This document shows positions 1 to 12,467 of a stretch of 29,934 bases of DNA, in pieces. How positions within the stretch are numbered: position 1 is the stretch's first letter; every line of letters starts with the position of its first letter. The notes beneath the pieces are model-generated. The model saw only the letters and a program-made list of their open reading frames with translations. It ran no database searches and had not been told where the DNA came from. The translations under genes were made by a program, and so were the position numbers. Origin of the DNA: Saccoglossus kowalevskii (lineage: Eukaryota; Hemichordata; Enteropneusta; Harrimaniidae); NCBI RefSeq assembly GCF_000003605.2, contig NW_003151772.1, positions 16,244-46,177 of the forward strand. Direction: 5' to 3'.

Positions 1-358
1 TGTGGATCTATTGAAAGATACATTGATGTCTCCAGCATGCAGTTACTGAATATCCATATTATTTGATTATTTGGTAATCTGTATTACCTGGCAACATTTT
101 CGATTGGTGTAGCTCAGTCTCATTTACGTCCTAATGCAAGGTTTTGAAATTGCAGATCAACGACCAATTATGATAAGCACAACTTAATTCAGCATCGACC
201 AGGCTCTGTTGAATATATATTGACCTACGAAAAAGAAACCATGACGGGTCTCTAAGTGACTGTTAGGTTTTGCTTTTATGGTCAACTCCATCACGCTGTG
301 TGAATAACAAGCCTTTGAACTAATATCTCAATTTTTGTATTTTTCACTATAGATAAAT
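1..358. other. Upstream sequence and 3' splice site before the sulfotransferase ORF
   Basis: No ORF or RNA gene is visible here. The last bases form a pyrimidine-rich tract followed by AG at 351-352, so the coding exon probably starts at 353 after an intron in the 5' untranslated region. An in-frame TAG (350-352) spans the acceptor, so the ATG at 359 is the first usable start. The exon carrying the 5' end of the mRNA is either upstream of the window or unrecognised. Confidence 0.45.
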
Positions 359-1153
359 ATGGAAGCTGCATCTAATTATCGACCCTCGAAAAGAGTTATG
401 CTGTGGACCCACCCTCGTACACGCTCTACTGCTTTTGAGTTGTCAATGGCATCAGTGCCGTCGTTTAAAGTCCATCATGAGATATATACTCTCGCGGCGT
501 GCTTTGGTCCGGAAAGGCATTTTCCTTCGCAAGCGCCAGTCCTACCAGGATATACATTCAAGGAGGTGAGGAAGATGCTTGAGGCTAATTATCCCAGTTA
601 TGATGTCGTATTTGCAAAAGATGGCCCAATCACTTTTCAAAATGATATGAGTTATCTGCCTAATGGGTTTATTCATTCCTTCTTGATAAGAGACCCCGAG
701 AAAACAATACCGTCTTTGTTCAAATTGATCAGTCGCTTACAAGACTCCGACCACATCAAAGCCACGCTGACTTGGGGAAGCATGCAGCCACTTCTAGATT
801 TGAGCAAGTATGTACAAGAAGAACTCCGTCAAGTTCCCATTGTTATTGATTCTGACGATCTAGTCAAAGCCCCTAGTGAAATATTGCAAGCTTATTGCCA
901 CACTACAGGCATTCCATTCCAAGAAACAATGTCGAATTGGAAACCAGGAAATATCGGACATTGGCACGAATTACTTCGAAATCCCGATATGATTCAATCT
1001 TATGAAGCGGCTATAGCAAGTTCGTCTTTCGTTGCCCCTTCTGGAAATCGACATGATGCTGTAGCAAATAATGACCTTCCTCAAGAGCTTTTGAAGTTTA
1101 TTGAGACCTTGAGACCAATTTACCACCAGCTGCGAAAGTTGAAGATAACATAA
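359..1153 (+). CDS. Sulfotransferase-like P-loop protein, single coding exon (264 aa)
   Basis: The likely role is transfer of a sulfuryl group from PAPS to an unknown acceptor. Residues 16-26 carry the WTHPRTRSTAF signature, which fits the 5'-phosphosulfate loop of the cytosolic sulfotransferase fold. RDPEKTIPSLFK near residues 111-122 fits the 3'-phosphate site (Arg111, Ser119). WTHPRTRST is characteristic of a family found in invertebrates, fungi and plants that is distinct from the classical SULT enzymes. The length of 264 aa is normal for such a domain and the ORF is uninterrupted from ATG to TAA. I see no signal peptide or membrane segment, so a soluble cytosolic protein is likely. The whole CDS sits in one exon just after a probable acceptor at 351-352. 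No close AATAAA follows; the nearest I found is at 1669-1674. Substrate unknown. Confidence 0.85.
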   Translation: MEAASNYRPSKRVMLWTHPRTRSTAFELSMASVPSFKVHHEIYTLAACFGPERHFPSQAPVLPGYTFKEVRKMLEANYPSYDVVFAKDGPITFQNDMSYLPNGFIHSFLIRDPEKTIPSLFKLISRLQDSDHIKATLTWGSMQPLLDLSKYVQEELRQVPIVIDSDDLVKAPSEILQAYCHTTGIPFQETMSNWKPGNIGHWHELLRNPDMIQSYEAAIASSSFVAPSGNRHDAVANNDLPQELLKFIETLRPIYHQLRKLKIT

Positions 1154-4100
1154 GCTTTTTTTTACTAAAAGTCAAGAATCTAAAATTTTACTCGTGTTGG
1201 TTATCGCGTGATTGTAATATATAGAGGAATTAACGGAGATTATCAACCTATGGCGGTCGTTCACAATTTTGTTGATTCCCAAAATAATAATGGGCCAAGT
1301 AAAACAATCAGAAAATAGGGATCTTGAAACGAAAATCTGATAGAGGTCCATCTAACCTATCAAACTATATATAAACAATTTTGTCTCTCTGATCTGACGA
1401 ACAATTGTATCAAGACTTAACAAAACAAGTAACCTGTAGAATGCTGTGTGGGTAATATTTTTATATTGATTTTTGTTGCATTTGCAGCAAATAGTTACCA
1501 AACAATGAGAAATCTATAGGATTGGATATACCTCTCAGCTGGCTTCACATGCATAGTTCAAGCCTGTCTGACCGGTGCTTACACCAGGATTTAGTTACAG
1601 CACCTAGACGGTCTGTGGTTACAGCTTCATGTTCCGAGTAATCGCAACAAATTGACATTACAATAGGAAATAAATGACTGGCACTCCCATGCAATTAATA
1701 GCAAGTAAAATTCCTGGGATTGAAACATAGACTTTGAAGACATTGGTCTAGGCAATGAATAACTTCAAGTTGGCATAAAGACGTGGCAGTTTATTTAATC
1801 AGTGCTGAACTAGAGGCTGAAATTATAATTACCTTTGTTGTAATATAATTTGTTTATTTCACTTTCTCCTGATGTTTTGGGGGTTTAGTGTATATAGAGG
1901 CGTAGGGGTTGGTGTCATATAATTTGTTCATTTCTAACTCTCATGAAGTCTCATAGAATTTCACTTAATTTATTTTCGCTGAAAAGTTTTCAAGCATTAC
2001 GTGTGGATCTAATTTTCACTGTGCTGTGTCAAGTCTCAATAGAGTACGAGGGAAATGGAATTTTCATTGGAATTTATTTTAGTGGAAAAATGCTTTCAGT
2101 GAAAATGAAGTATTCCACATTATTACATATGTACTGCAGTTTATTCTTTCCTGAAAATAAAATCGGTATTTCCACACCCCATATGCAAATGAGGTCTGAG
2201 AGCAAACAAAGTAGTCCGTTCAGGAGTAGCGTTTTTCGAAACACAGCAGAAATAAACAATATTTAGAAGTACGATATTTTACCCTTGGGGTACATGAATA
2301 TATTTGCTGAGTGAAATGAAATTTGATCAACAGTAATGGTACTTTTAGACAGTCACTTATTTTGACTAAAGCTAATTTGCAAATGTATCTCCAAATGACC
2401 AAATGTATTTCCTCCTATAAATTTAGTATACAACACATCAGACATAGCTCATTCTACTCTAGTGACTTCTAAAGACTGAATGTTTTTTTGCGAACTTCGT
2501 TTACGGTGCCCGGTTTTAGTTATAAACCGACGTTAACTTCATGTTAATGTCCTACCATGGCAACAGCCGAAAACATGTTGCCTATTTTTGAGCGGAGCGG
2601 ATCGCCAACCAACCTACCGGCTTGTTTCCATTGCCAACCGAACTATTTTTATTTTGTAAACAAACTTTCGTCTTCGACAATTTTTTTTTAGCATATTAGG
2701 TGTACATCATATGAAATACTACGATTGAGAGAACTTGATGTATGTTGACCACCTGGAAACTGAGTTTTATAAACCCTGAATGGCTCTCGAAAGATCCCCC
2801 CCGCAGTAAAATTACCGATTGCCATGGTGGCGTAACCATCAACATCGAAGTACCAGGAGGTTTCTACTGGCGACGTTGCGGCGTTACCAACCAACGCCAA
2901 ATGAGCAACATTTTAACCGGTAATCAAGATTCATTCAATCAACGGCTAGGAAGCAACATCACAAGCGAGGTTGTAGCGTGCAGCTCAGCAACGACTGCTG
3001 TCGACGAAAGTCATCCCGTCAGTGGAGTACCGCAGTTGCACGGCATGCTTGCCAATGCACAATTCTGTTGAGGAACTTTTAACTTCAACATAAATGACCA
3101 CGGTTATTAGAAAAGAACCGTGGTATGACTGACTTCGAAACGTTGCACCGAGATCGCTCGACGCCCTATTGTTCCAGTCCTTCACCATTGTATTCAAACG
3201 AATCATGTGGTGCGCTGTTGCATTCTCCTTCAAACCATTAGGGGCGTTTCAGTAAAAAAACACAGCGCAAATCATGCAAATTCAACATTTTCAAACCAGT
3301 ATACTAAAACAGAAATGTTCAGCGATGCAAAAGAAGGATAGATATTACTTTTCAGTATACGCATCTCTGTTGATACAATGCTTCACATATTCTATTCCCA
3401 ATTATTCCTGCGTAAAATGGAAAAGCCTCTTTCCATGTTGACATTCTGAGTAAAATCACGTGATATGCTGTTAAAATTGGCTGTTACATACTCTTTCACC
3501 GGTCTGGAAAATGTGTTTAATTAGCTCTCATCCAAGCGACAATGCATATTTCCCAGTGGGAGTGAAACTAGTTAGAATAGAATAGTTAGAATACCACAGA
3601 CTGACAGAAATATCAGACGAAACATGAAAACACTATATATTGTATTTCGGCCTGAACCCTCTCTATTGCAATTCACCCACCCACCTCTGAAAACAAATTC
3701 TGAATACCACGCTGAAGCGATTGATAACAAATGATATACGTACGTAACTGCACGATAAGTCACCGAGTGTCAAATGTCGTCCAGTCCACGGAATGGTCTA
3801 GCACCGAAGCTACGAATCATGCTTGTCGTACGCAGGCTATGGACTCACATTTGTACAGTCATACTGTATTAAAAACGCACTTACAGAGATGGCCATTCAA
3901 TAAGTGATATGACTCAATACAGTTTCTGGTTCAGTCAGTGCTGGCATCGTTCTTTTTAGTAGCTGTCACGGTTCTTTCTTTCTCCGTAGATTTTGGAAGA
4001 CAAACAGAACATTATTTGATGTGAAATATGTAGTGATTTATTCATAAATAAAATGCACACATGTTTACATGTGTATGAAAATAATGAGTTTAACTCCCGA

Positions 4101-5830
4101 ACTGTTCAGACAACCATAAATATAGCCATAAAGTGGCACACCGCGTTTCAATTACGGCGGTCTTTGCCGGTCCGAGTGACGGATTTCCATGCGTCATATA
4201 ACATGTATAGCTATGTTAGATACACATAGAATTATCCACTCGTTGCTGGAAATCTCCATAACAAATACAAGCGAGCTATGATTGAAGTCTTTCAGAAACA
4301 GTTCTGTTTGCATCTGAGCGGCTCGAGTTGGTCGTTTCGTTGTGTTGCCACAGAACACGTCACCATCGTTGCGCTGTCTTGAGCACAATATAGGTGACGC
4401 CCTAAATAAATAGTGCTAACCGATTTTGACTAAAATATCCTTCCGCCAACGCTTTACACTGGTCTTTATACGCGTGGAACGTAAAACCATTAGCCCGGTT
4501 CTACTTTTTGCGCTATCCTGAATATATTTTAAAACATAACAGTATTATCCGCAACAAATCTCATACAACCACGGTATACAACTGGAAGTTTAATTCAATT
4601 AAAACAATGCGAGGAAGGATTTAAATGATGACAGTTGGCCGCGGAAAAACCGAATTCATTGAAGGAAGTAATGAAATATATTCATTAGAAAACTAACCCA
4701 TACAGTTTTTAACATGGTCTGTTTCTATGTAAAAACGTAAACAGAAAGTTTTTCCCTCCGTTTGAATGTGTCACGTGTTTAATGGCCCCCAAGTATCGTT
4801 ATATCGTACAGCGTAATTCTTAATAAGAATTTGCATTTCCGTTTTTGCTGTTGTCAGACATATATTTACTTCAAAATTGTTTTCAATACATTGTTATATA
4901 AAGCAACTGTTACACTGCGATTGAGTTAAAGATTGCCTATGATATTGTAGCTTGCTTGTCTTTTTATTCTATCCTGACTTGTGACGCAGCACGACTACAT
5001 CGTGGAATACAAAAGTGCAAAACCCTATGGTTTTCAAATTGCGCCATCAGTGTTGGATTCACTCTCAACCAAACTTGAATCCTGAAAATAAATACGAAAT
5101 TAAATAATTGCTCTCATTTTAAGCTCTCTTTTTTATTTGCATGTTAAACATTCATTTCTCATGCTCATCATAATGACGTCATTTTAAAAATGAACCTGTC
5201 TTACAATATTTAGATCAAAACGTATCACTGTGTTTGGATTTCATGAAGTTATAATTTCACAATCACACGCATGAAATTATTAGGAATATAATAGTTGTTT
5301 ATATTCAGGATCCTCAATAATTGTGATGAAAGAAATAAAATTATATATAAAATTATAATACTTAAATAATAACACCACATGCTATAATATATGATTTTAA
5401 ATTATTAATATATCAACACAAATAGGAGTGACACATGATCTAACAGTTTATTCAAACTTATTCACTCAGCATCAGTCAGTAGCGAATTTTGTCCGGCAGA
5501 AAACCTTGCAACATATCAAGTTGACTACATAATACACTCGAGAGAAACCAATATCAAAGATGGTGGCAACAGCGCACAAGCACAACTGACCCTAAATCGC
5601 ACATGAACAGTAACAATGATTTATTTACAGTAATGTGGAAATATTAACCATTTGTGGTTTTAGATAAAATATGTTACATATTAATTATAAAACACACAAG
5701 GTGTTTTTAAAGGTGGTGACAAAAATGTGTATAATTTAAAAACACTTGATTTACAGTGTGTGAATATACAACAGATGTGTCAATGAACCTTAATATATAC
5801 TTTATGTCAAGTTCAAATTTAGACATGTTC

Positions 5831-5834
<4 letters not shown>
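1154..5834. other. Gene-poor intergenic region
   Basis: About 4.7 kb between the sulfotransferase stop and the AT microsatellite. Only short ORFs occur (up to 109 codons at 2742-3071) and none has a domain I recognise. The part from about 2560 to 3240 is visibly richer in G and C than its surroundings and has overlapping ORFs on both strands, which could mark an old transposon or pseudogene fragment. The rest is AT-rich with no RNA gene, array or long repeat seen. Confidence 0.5.
3097..3124. repeat. Perfect 9-bp inverted repeat with 10-base loop
   Basis: ACCACGGTT at 3097-3105 is matched by AACCGTGGT at 3116-3124, separated by a 10-base A-rich loop. It lies in the GC-richer intergenic block at 2560-3240. 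There is no T run after it and no adjacent gene, so no terminator role is implied. Confidence 0.6.

Positions 5835-5912
<78 letters not shown>
5835..5912. repeat. (AT)n dinucleotide microsatellite, about 39 units
   Basis: Uninterrupted alternating A and T over 78 bases, about 260 bp upstream of the transporter start codon. The repeat produces an artificial Ile/Tyr-rich ORF on the minus strand, which is not a gene. Copy number in an assembly is often unreliable for such tracts. Confidence 0.97.
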
Positions 5913-5914
<2 letters not shown>

Positions 5915-6050
5915 CATGTGTAACTGAAAGTAACAGACTCTGCAGTGATTGGTTGGCAAGGAAACGGTCGTTCACACCCCAAAATAAAATAATGACGCTT
6001 TAAAAAAATGTTTTAGTTTTCTTGTAAATACATCAATATATCAGAGTAGG

Positions 6051-6057
6051 TCACGTG
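6051..6057. promoter_or_regulatory. E-box TCACGTG upstream of the transporter
   Basis: TCACGTG contains the palindromic CACGTG E-box (6052-6057) recognised by bHLH-zipper factors of the USF, MYC/MAX and MITF/TFE type. It overlaps an AGGTCA half-site (6048-6053) and is about 120 bp upstream of the transporter ATG. The motif is short, so function is inference from position only. Confidence 0.3.
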
Positions 6058-6131
6058 CTATTGTTAATCATTAGTCCGGGGCCTTTGTTATCAGCTATTT
6101 ACATTATGGTTGACACAAATGATGTAAACTG

Positions 6132-6144
6132 AGGTCAAAGATCA
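6132..6144 (+). promoter_or_regulatory. DR1 nuclear-receptor-like element upstream of the transporter
   Basis: AGGTCA-A-AGATCA is two direct half-sites spaced by one base. It fits the DR1 elements bound by HNF4 and RXR heterodimers and differs from the common HNF4 consensus at one position. It ends 31 bp before the ATG of the SLC16-like gene, in the probable 5' leader or core promoter. Confidence 0.35.
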
Positions 6145-6175
6145 TGTAGTCGTCTTATTCACCTTGTACACACAG

Positions 6176-9100
6176 ATGAAGTATGTTAGTGTGGAAGACG
6201 GGGGCTGTTATGGTTGGCTTGTAGTTTTAGCTAGCCATATTATTCTGATGTTGATGGCAGGGTGTCAGTGTAGTATGGGAGTATTCCTAGTACTGTTTAT
6301 GGATTATTTTGGAGAAGGTGTTGGAAAGACTGTTATTGCACAGTCTGTGCAAGCTGGGTTAATGTTGTTTACAGGTAGGAGGCTTTGAAGTCATTTATCA
6401 CACATTCAAAATTACCAGGCGTCAATAGACGATTGGGTATATTGGTCGATCTTTTAATAGCACGTACAACATGTGGATCCCTCTCATGCGTGAACAAAAT
6501 TGGGTCTAGAAATATACAACCATATTGGATTGTTTTTTTTCCTTACTAGAGTGCAACCCGAACTACCGGTAATACTATTGTATTCGTTCATCAAAAATGA
6601 TAATCAGTTTGGTTTTGACAAAACAACTTTCAACAACAATTTTAATTTTTTTGAATTATTATTACAAAAATATGTCTACAGTAATATTATAAGGTCAATA
6701 AATTACCATGACTATTTTATTGACATATATAACATGGTGAGTTACACACTACAGAAACTAGGTGTTGGTGGTAAATGCTATAATGGGTCGTATATCACTC
6801 TACAGCAATACAAATTACAGTATTGAACAAGAAAGTGTTACCTCACACTACAATCCCGATTTGGGTATAAAGCAGGATTGTAATCTAAGGCAGTGGTTAT
6901 TTAGCACCTTTATGAATGATATTTGTGAGCAATAATGATAATTAAGATAACTAAGAATAATTACATTTTTATGCATATAATATATTACTTCTTCAAAGGA
7001 ATGGAATGTGTTGCAATAACAAATCACTGACATAGAAAAATAATTTGATGATTCTAAAGGTCAATATTAATAAATCGAAAGACAGTTTTCAACAAAAAGG
7101 ACAAGGTTAAATTCAACTGTCTGGGCAATATTTTTTAATCAAATGGCAAATTTAACTTTATTAAAGTAATAATCAAAACCATTTTATTATGGTGGGGGAG
7201 AATTCAATCCAATTCTTTGTAAATACGTATTCGGAGGTCATAAGTACAATGCAAATATAAATTACCAACACTTATACAAAGTTCCTCGTCTCGCTACTGT
7301 AAACAGGCGTATCATTTATTGTTGCTGTTGTTTACTGATGTTTTAGCACAATATAATGCAATATTTATTAAGTCTCTGTTTCCGCAGGTCCGCTGATTAG
7401 CATTTTAAATAATAAATATGGAACCAGACCATTAGTTGTTATTGGTGGAGTATTATCCAGTACTGGTATATTCTTAAGTGCATTTGTAAGCAGTGTGAAT
7501 GCACTAGTTATAACTTATGGAGTTATAGTTGGTATGAAATTACTATATATTTCAAATAATTGACTTATATTAATTAACTAATTAAGGTATATATAATAGT
7601 TTCACAACATACATCTAATGTATGTCAATTATGATAACTGATAAGAATATAGGTACATATTTTAGATATATACATTGCAGTTTAATATACGATGACCTTG
7701 TTCGACACAATTCGTTAATTTGTCACCTTTAAAACACGTGAATTATTGATGAAGGTTTTTTTTTCCGAACAGGATTGGCTTATGGTTTGGTTTTTGGACC
7801 GGGTATAGTGATTGTGGGAAGATATTTCCACAAACGACATGCATTCGCCAATGGAATTGTCTATGCTGGTTATGGTGTAGGTATAATGATATTTCCACCA
7901 CTTTGTCAAAAATTAATCGACACATATGGATGGAGAGGATCATTGATCGTCATGGCAGGAATTAATATGCATATTGTTGCATGTGCAATGATATTGAAAA
8001 AACCAACATATAATAGATGCGATGAACAGAATACCACAAGAGATATTGAACCATGGCCAGCCACCGAAAATGAAGGTGTGCAACCAGCGTTAGTCAATAA
8101 ATTACATGTGGATGACACTAATGCGCTATATGGTCCTGCCACACAACAAAACGGTGACCACGATATTACTGGTTGCAACGACAATGACACCTCAGATGAC
8201 ATTAAGTTAATGAATATTACTTACACACAACGTGTGAAAATGTTAATGCACAGAATGGCTTCCGATCTTTCGTTATACTTATTCTGGAAATCCTGGTTTC
8301 GAACCATGTGTCTTGTTGTACTACTTGTTGCAGTCAGTCAACTTATTATAATGGTTCATTTAGTTAACAGAGCAGTATCTGATGGAATAGCAGCAATCGA
8401 TTCTGCGTTTCTATTGACAATTATCGGGATATGTGAATTAATAGGAAGAGCAACCCACGGCTTGTTAATTGATTTGACTAGATTTTCTCCAATGTTTATT
8501 GCTGCCTGTTCGTGTGTTGTATGTGGAATATCGATAATTCTTCTTCTTTTTGCAAATAGCAACTATGTAGTATATGCTATCATAGCAGCAGTATACGGCC
8601 TATTTGACGGTGTTTTTGTGCCGCTAGTGGGAGCTGTGTCTATAAAGGCATGTATTGGGAGAGAACACGTGTCAAGTGCATTTGGTTGGTTTTTATTTCA
8701 TGTTGGTATTGGGTATACAATTGGACCGCCTATTGCGGGTGAGTATTGCAATTATAAGAAAACTACGGATTGTCAATATCCAATCGTCAAATAAATTTAG
8801 AACATAACATGATCAATAATAAATCTTGTCTTCAGTCAGAAAGCTTCACCAGATAGCCGTATGAATCAAAATCAAAGTCAGATTTTTGTATTTTCTAATT
8901 TAGTGATTGCATTCTATTGTCGTCGTCTTTGGGGTTAGAAAATGTTTACTCGTTGTTTCGTACTCGTTGTTTCAAGTCTGAGGATGTAATTTATCAAGAG
9001 AAATTAATTCTTGTAATAGTTAATTTGTTGTAATTGGATTAAGTATTTCATTCTGACCAATCAACAATATATCACACTATTGTATTACTATGTATATATA

Positions 9101-9675
9101 TATCAGTCCTTTCTCTCGAAATAGATCTTTCCTATTGTAATTTAGGCCATATAGATTTGAAATCAGTTTTTGACGTAAATTACGCTATTACGAAAATCAT
9201 GGTCACATATTGGCCTGATCAAATGATCTGTTGTTGTACGGTCAAAATGGTTCCACGGCGTTGAACTTTTCTACTGACCTATGGTTAATTAAAATGACAT
9301 GTATTTAAGTCTCAATGGAAAGAATGTTAGAAATCTGATAGCTTTTTGACTGTTGACTGCTTTGAACGGATTTCTTCATGTCTACCAGCACTGATATGTA
9401 TATATATATATATATACACACTGAAAGCATTGAGATTGCTTTGTATTGCATGTTCCATTTCAGGTTGGATATACGACTATTCATTGGACTATGACATGTC
9501 TTTTGTCTTCGCTGGATGCATAATGATTTTAGCAGCTTTAATCATATTTGTACAAATTATCTACAAAGAGTACCAATCGAAACGCAGTGACAAGAACTGT
9601 AAGAACAAATTTATTTCCAATCGAGATGTACAGAAATACGATTACCGTGACGTCTATTGTGAGACATCTGTGTGA
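6176..9675 (+). CDS. SLC16 (monocarboxylate transporter)-like major facilitator, 4 exons, 506 aa
   Basis: A twelve-helix plasma-membrane transporter of the MFS SLC16 family. Exons: 6176-6374, 7388-7531, 7773-8738 and 9464-9675. All three introns are GT-AG and phase 1, and the exons join to 506 residues. Residues 8-13 (DGGCYG) sit where the family has its DGG-W-G-W entry motif before TM1. YFHKRHAFANG in exon 3 matches the TM4-TM5 signature, followed by PPLCQKLIDTYGWRGS. A hydrophilic loop at about residues 190-285 separates the N- and C-terminal bundles. ELIGRATHG matches the TM8 region of MCT1, with Glu in place of its Asp302 and the Arg306 equivalent kept. The TM1 lysine of MCT1 (Lys38) is absent, as in several orphan SLC16 members, so the substrate cannot be assumed to be lactate or pyruvate. 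A TTG at 6164 is in frame, but ATG 6176 is the natural start. AATAAA follows the stop by 58 bp. Confidence 0.93.
8947..8974. repeat. 14-bp tandem duplication in the last transporter intron
   Basis: TACTCGTTGTTTCG at 8947-8960 is repeated directly at 8961-8974 with the last base changed. It lies in intron 3 of the SLC16-like gene and looks like a simple slippage duplication. Confidence 0.85.
9399..9416. repeat. (TA)9 microsatellite near a 3' splice site
   Basis: Eighteen bases of alternating TA in intron 3 of the SLC16-like gene, ending 47 bp before the start of exon 4. Confidence 0.9.
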
Positions 9676-9732
9676 AAAAAAAGTATCCTCTGAGTGGAAA
9701 GTATTCTCATAATGTTGTTTTTTTAATGGTAA

Positions 9733-9738
9733 AATAAA
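9733..9738 (+). terminator. Polyadenylation signal AATAAA of the SLC16-like gene
   Basis: A canonical AATAAA hexamer beginning 58 bases after the TGA stop, in the expected orientation and followed by T- and GT-containing sequence. Confidence 0.65.
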
Positions 9739-11369
9739 ATTATTATTGCGAAAATGTATAATTTCATTGGTACTGTTTGACAATGGTATACATATCAACA
9801 TTTACACCAATATCTGGGAACTATTTTGTACAACCTTAACTGAGAACCTAATGAGTTGATTGAAATCTTGCATGTTTCCAAATAACAAAATTGCATTGAA
9901 TCAATAAAACAAATATTTACCTTTATACGTCTGCCAAAAGTTCATTTGGTTATTATCATGTTATGGTGGAATATATGCATGATAATATCATATTTGATGA
10001 GACTGGATGAAGAGGGTGGACCTTGTAATGTACTACATGCCATGATCGCAATCGATGTACATCGAGTGATCACACTCACGCACGCACACATGCACGTTTT
10101 GGGTACCATTGTTCGCATACCATCCAGCCAATTTAGTATTCGAATGACGCACAATATCAATTTTTGTTAGCTGGGCCTAACCGGACGAGGTTTGAAAATC
10201 TGAGCATCGACCTTCTTCAATCTAAATGTTGGTGTCACAAATGGGTTCAAACCAAGGTTGTCTCAAATGTTTGTATATTCATCAAAACCCCAAAATTCCT
10301 ACGGAAGATATACTAATACTTGTTTGGTGAACAAATAAGTCAGGTAGAGTCACTGTTGTAAAGACCACACTATAGTAATCATCAACCTCTATAAATAACA
10401 TTCGTCCCGTTATTCCGACCTACATATAAATATCAACGAAATGCTTCTTGCCGCTTTCAAAAATACATCGAAAATAGCATTATAGTAGTGGAGTAGTATT
10501 ACATCATTTTTTGAGTAAATATATTATATGCATTACACGTGCATCTTCCCAAGTACTGACATTATATGTAAGAGCGACCACATGAGATCTTAACCCTACT
10601 GTGCGTTGACGCGGTCTGTATATAATATGCAAGTGTCTGATAATTCGTTTTACATAAATATCCAATGATGTCCAATGAGTCTGAACAGCTCCGGTAATGT
10701 CCGGGAAATTAATTAACCAGTATCTCAGTAAGTAGAGGTGTCAGCATACAATCATTGTAAGTATGCCAGCTAAGGCGAGAATGATACAGAATACAGAAAA
10801 TACAGAAAAGCGCGTATTCGTCAATCAAAGCATATTTACAATATACCGCATTAAACATGTTACAATAAATAGTTATTGGTTCATAAATCACACTCTGATT
10901 TGTAACAGCAATTACTTGTCAATAAAATTACTATTAACTGCAAATAAATAAACTAATATAATATATATATATCTATATCATATGTATCCAACAAACGTAC
11001 GTATCACGCATATTTGTAAGTTTTCTAAATATAATGTTTTAGAATTGAGGTAGATGCAATAGTCATCCACGCAATTATTGGTGATAGAGCTATGACCCGG
11101 TCATATGATAACATGCCAGTCAAGTTATCACTGCTTCGGTTATATTAAAACTCTTTTATTACCAAATGAAGTATGGCTGACTCGAATCCGTGTCGAAACT
11201 GTAGGTTAATTAGTTGTGGGAAATAAGATAGTTGTACTGGACGCTGTGTATGATTCACAAACAGTAAACTAAGTTGTAACTTATCGAAAAATATTACTTT
11301 GGTGTTCGCACACAGTAAATTTGAGTCAAACGACTGGAGTAGACACAAAAATACATAACATAATTATGA

Positions 11370-11403
11370 AAATGACAAATAAAATGTAAATGACAAATAA
11401 AAT
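11370..11403. repeat. Short direct repeat, 18-bp period
   Basis: AAATGACAAATAAAAT occurs at 11370-11385 and again at 11388-11403. A simple local duplication in AT-rich intergenic DNA. Confidence 0.85.
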
Positions 11404-12467
11404 ACATAGTACGGTAGTATTTTAAATAGTGTTTAAATTGTATTCGGGCTTAGAATGTCAACACATGTTTTGACAATCATGTATATTATACCAGTCGTTC
11501 ATTCGTAAAATATGCACACATAGCAGTAACAATTCATAATTCTTAATATCATATTTAAATTAAACTTGGTGCATAGGTGATCTGAAATACATCACAGGCT
11601 GTAAACAACAGATGTACAATCATTTTTTTCATTTGCTTTGATGAGAGTTTTGTGTTTTATAAACTTTAGTTCTGTGGATCAGATTGTTTTCACATTGTGC
11701 ATCTCAAAAGTCAGTGTATATTACTCGTTTTATTAATTATAATTTACTCGTTTATATTCATATTTATTTTATATACATTCTATTTTGTTTTATATGCCTC
11801 TGATATCCTCAGCATGCTGGAGTTCTTTCAAAACTTTCTTTCATATTGTTAGTTTGCATTTTGTTATTGTAGTAATCATTTGTAATTGTTGCAACCTTGA
11901 TCAAACAACAAATGATCAAACAATGATATTTTGTGGCCATTTCCATTTGAGGAACCTGATATTGAAAAGTAGCTAATATATCACGTAATCAAGGCATCCA
12001 TGGGAGTGGGAAATAACCACGAGATGGATACATATGATTGTATATCTGTGCTTTTGATGAATGTCAACACTAAAATGACCGTCATTCGGCCATCTTGAAT
12101 CTGATCATCAAACGAACACATGTGCATCATAATGTATATATAATTGGATCACGAAACGAATAGACGTGCATATGTTTACCAATATATGTTATGTATGTGG
12201 GTAGTTTGAATGTGATCATACCAGGCATGTTTTAAATACAGGCGGGAACGCACGGATGAACATACGCATATACGCATAAATAAATCCATAAATGCCCGTT
12301 TTCACACTTCGTCTGAACCAATGAGCAATTAAAATGTATGTGTAACTGAACATAATCAACACCAAATACTAATAAACATTGAAATAATTATGATAATAAA
12401 TATACCCGAAATATAATGCCCTTATGTAAATATATCAATCGCGTCTTCTCCAATCCATGATTCTAAA

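Larger units (their letters stand above)
9676..12467. other. Convergent intergenic region between transporter and membrane-protein gene
   Basis: Holds the 3' untranslated regions of two converging genes. On the plus side AATAAA at 9733-9738 is close to the transporter stop. On the minus strand an AATAAA (plus-strand TTTATT, 11763-11768) is the nearest candidate I noted for the opposite gene, about 700 bp past its stop. Short ORFs here show no recognisable domain, and I found no death-domain exon for the minus-strand gene. Confidence 0.5.

Noticed and set aside
2985-3233. F5/8 type C (discoidin) domain exon on the minus strand
   Set aside because: Only about a dozen residues look alike, the frame stops at once and no further conserved block follows.
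5707-5982. 91-codon minus-strand ORF rich in Ile and Tyr
   Set aside because: It is the translation of the (AT)39 microsatellite.
6500-6826. 108-codon plus-strand ORF
   Set aside because: Lies within intron 1 of the SLC16-like gene, has Asn/Phe/Tyr-rich composition typical of AT-rich non-coding DNA and no domain.
10160-10253. Possible tRNA or tRNA-derived SINE: GGTTCAAACC at 10244-10253 resembles a B box
   Set aside because: An A-box-like sequence upstream is poor and no cloverleaf stems can be formed around it.
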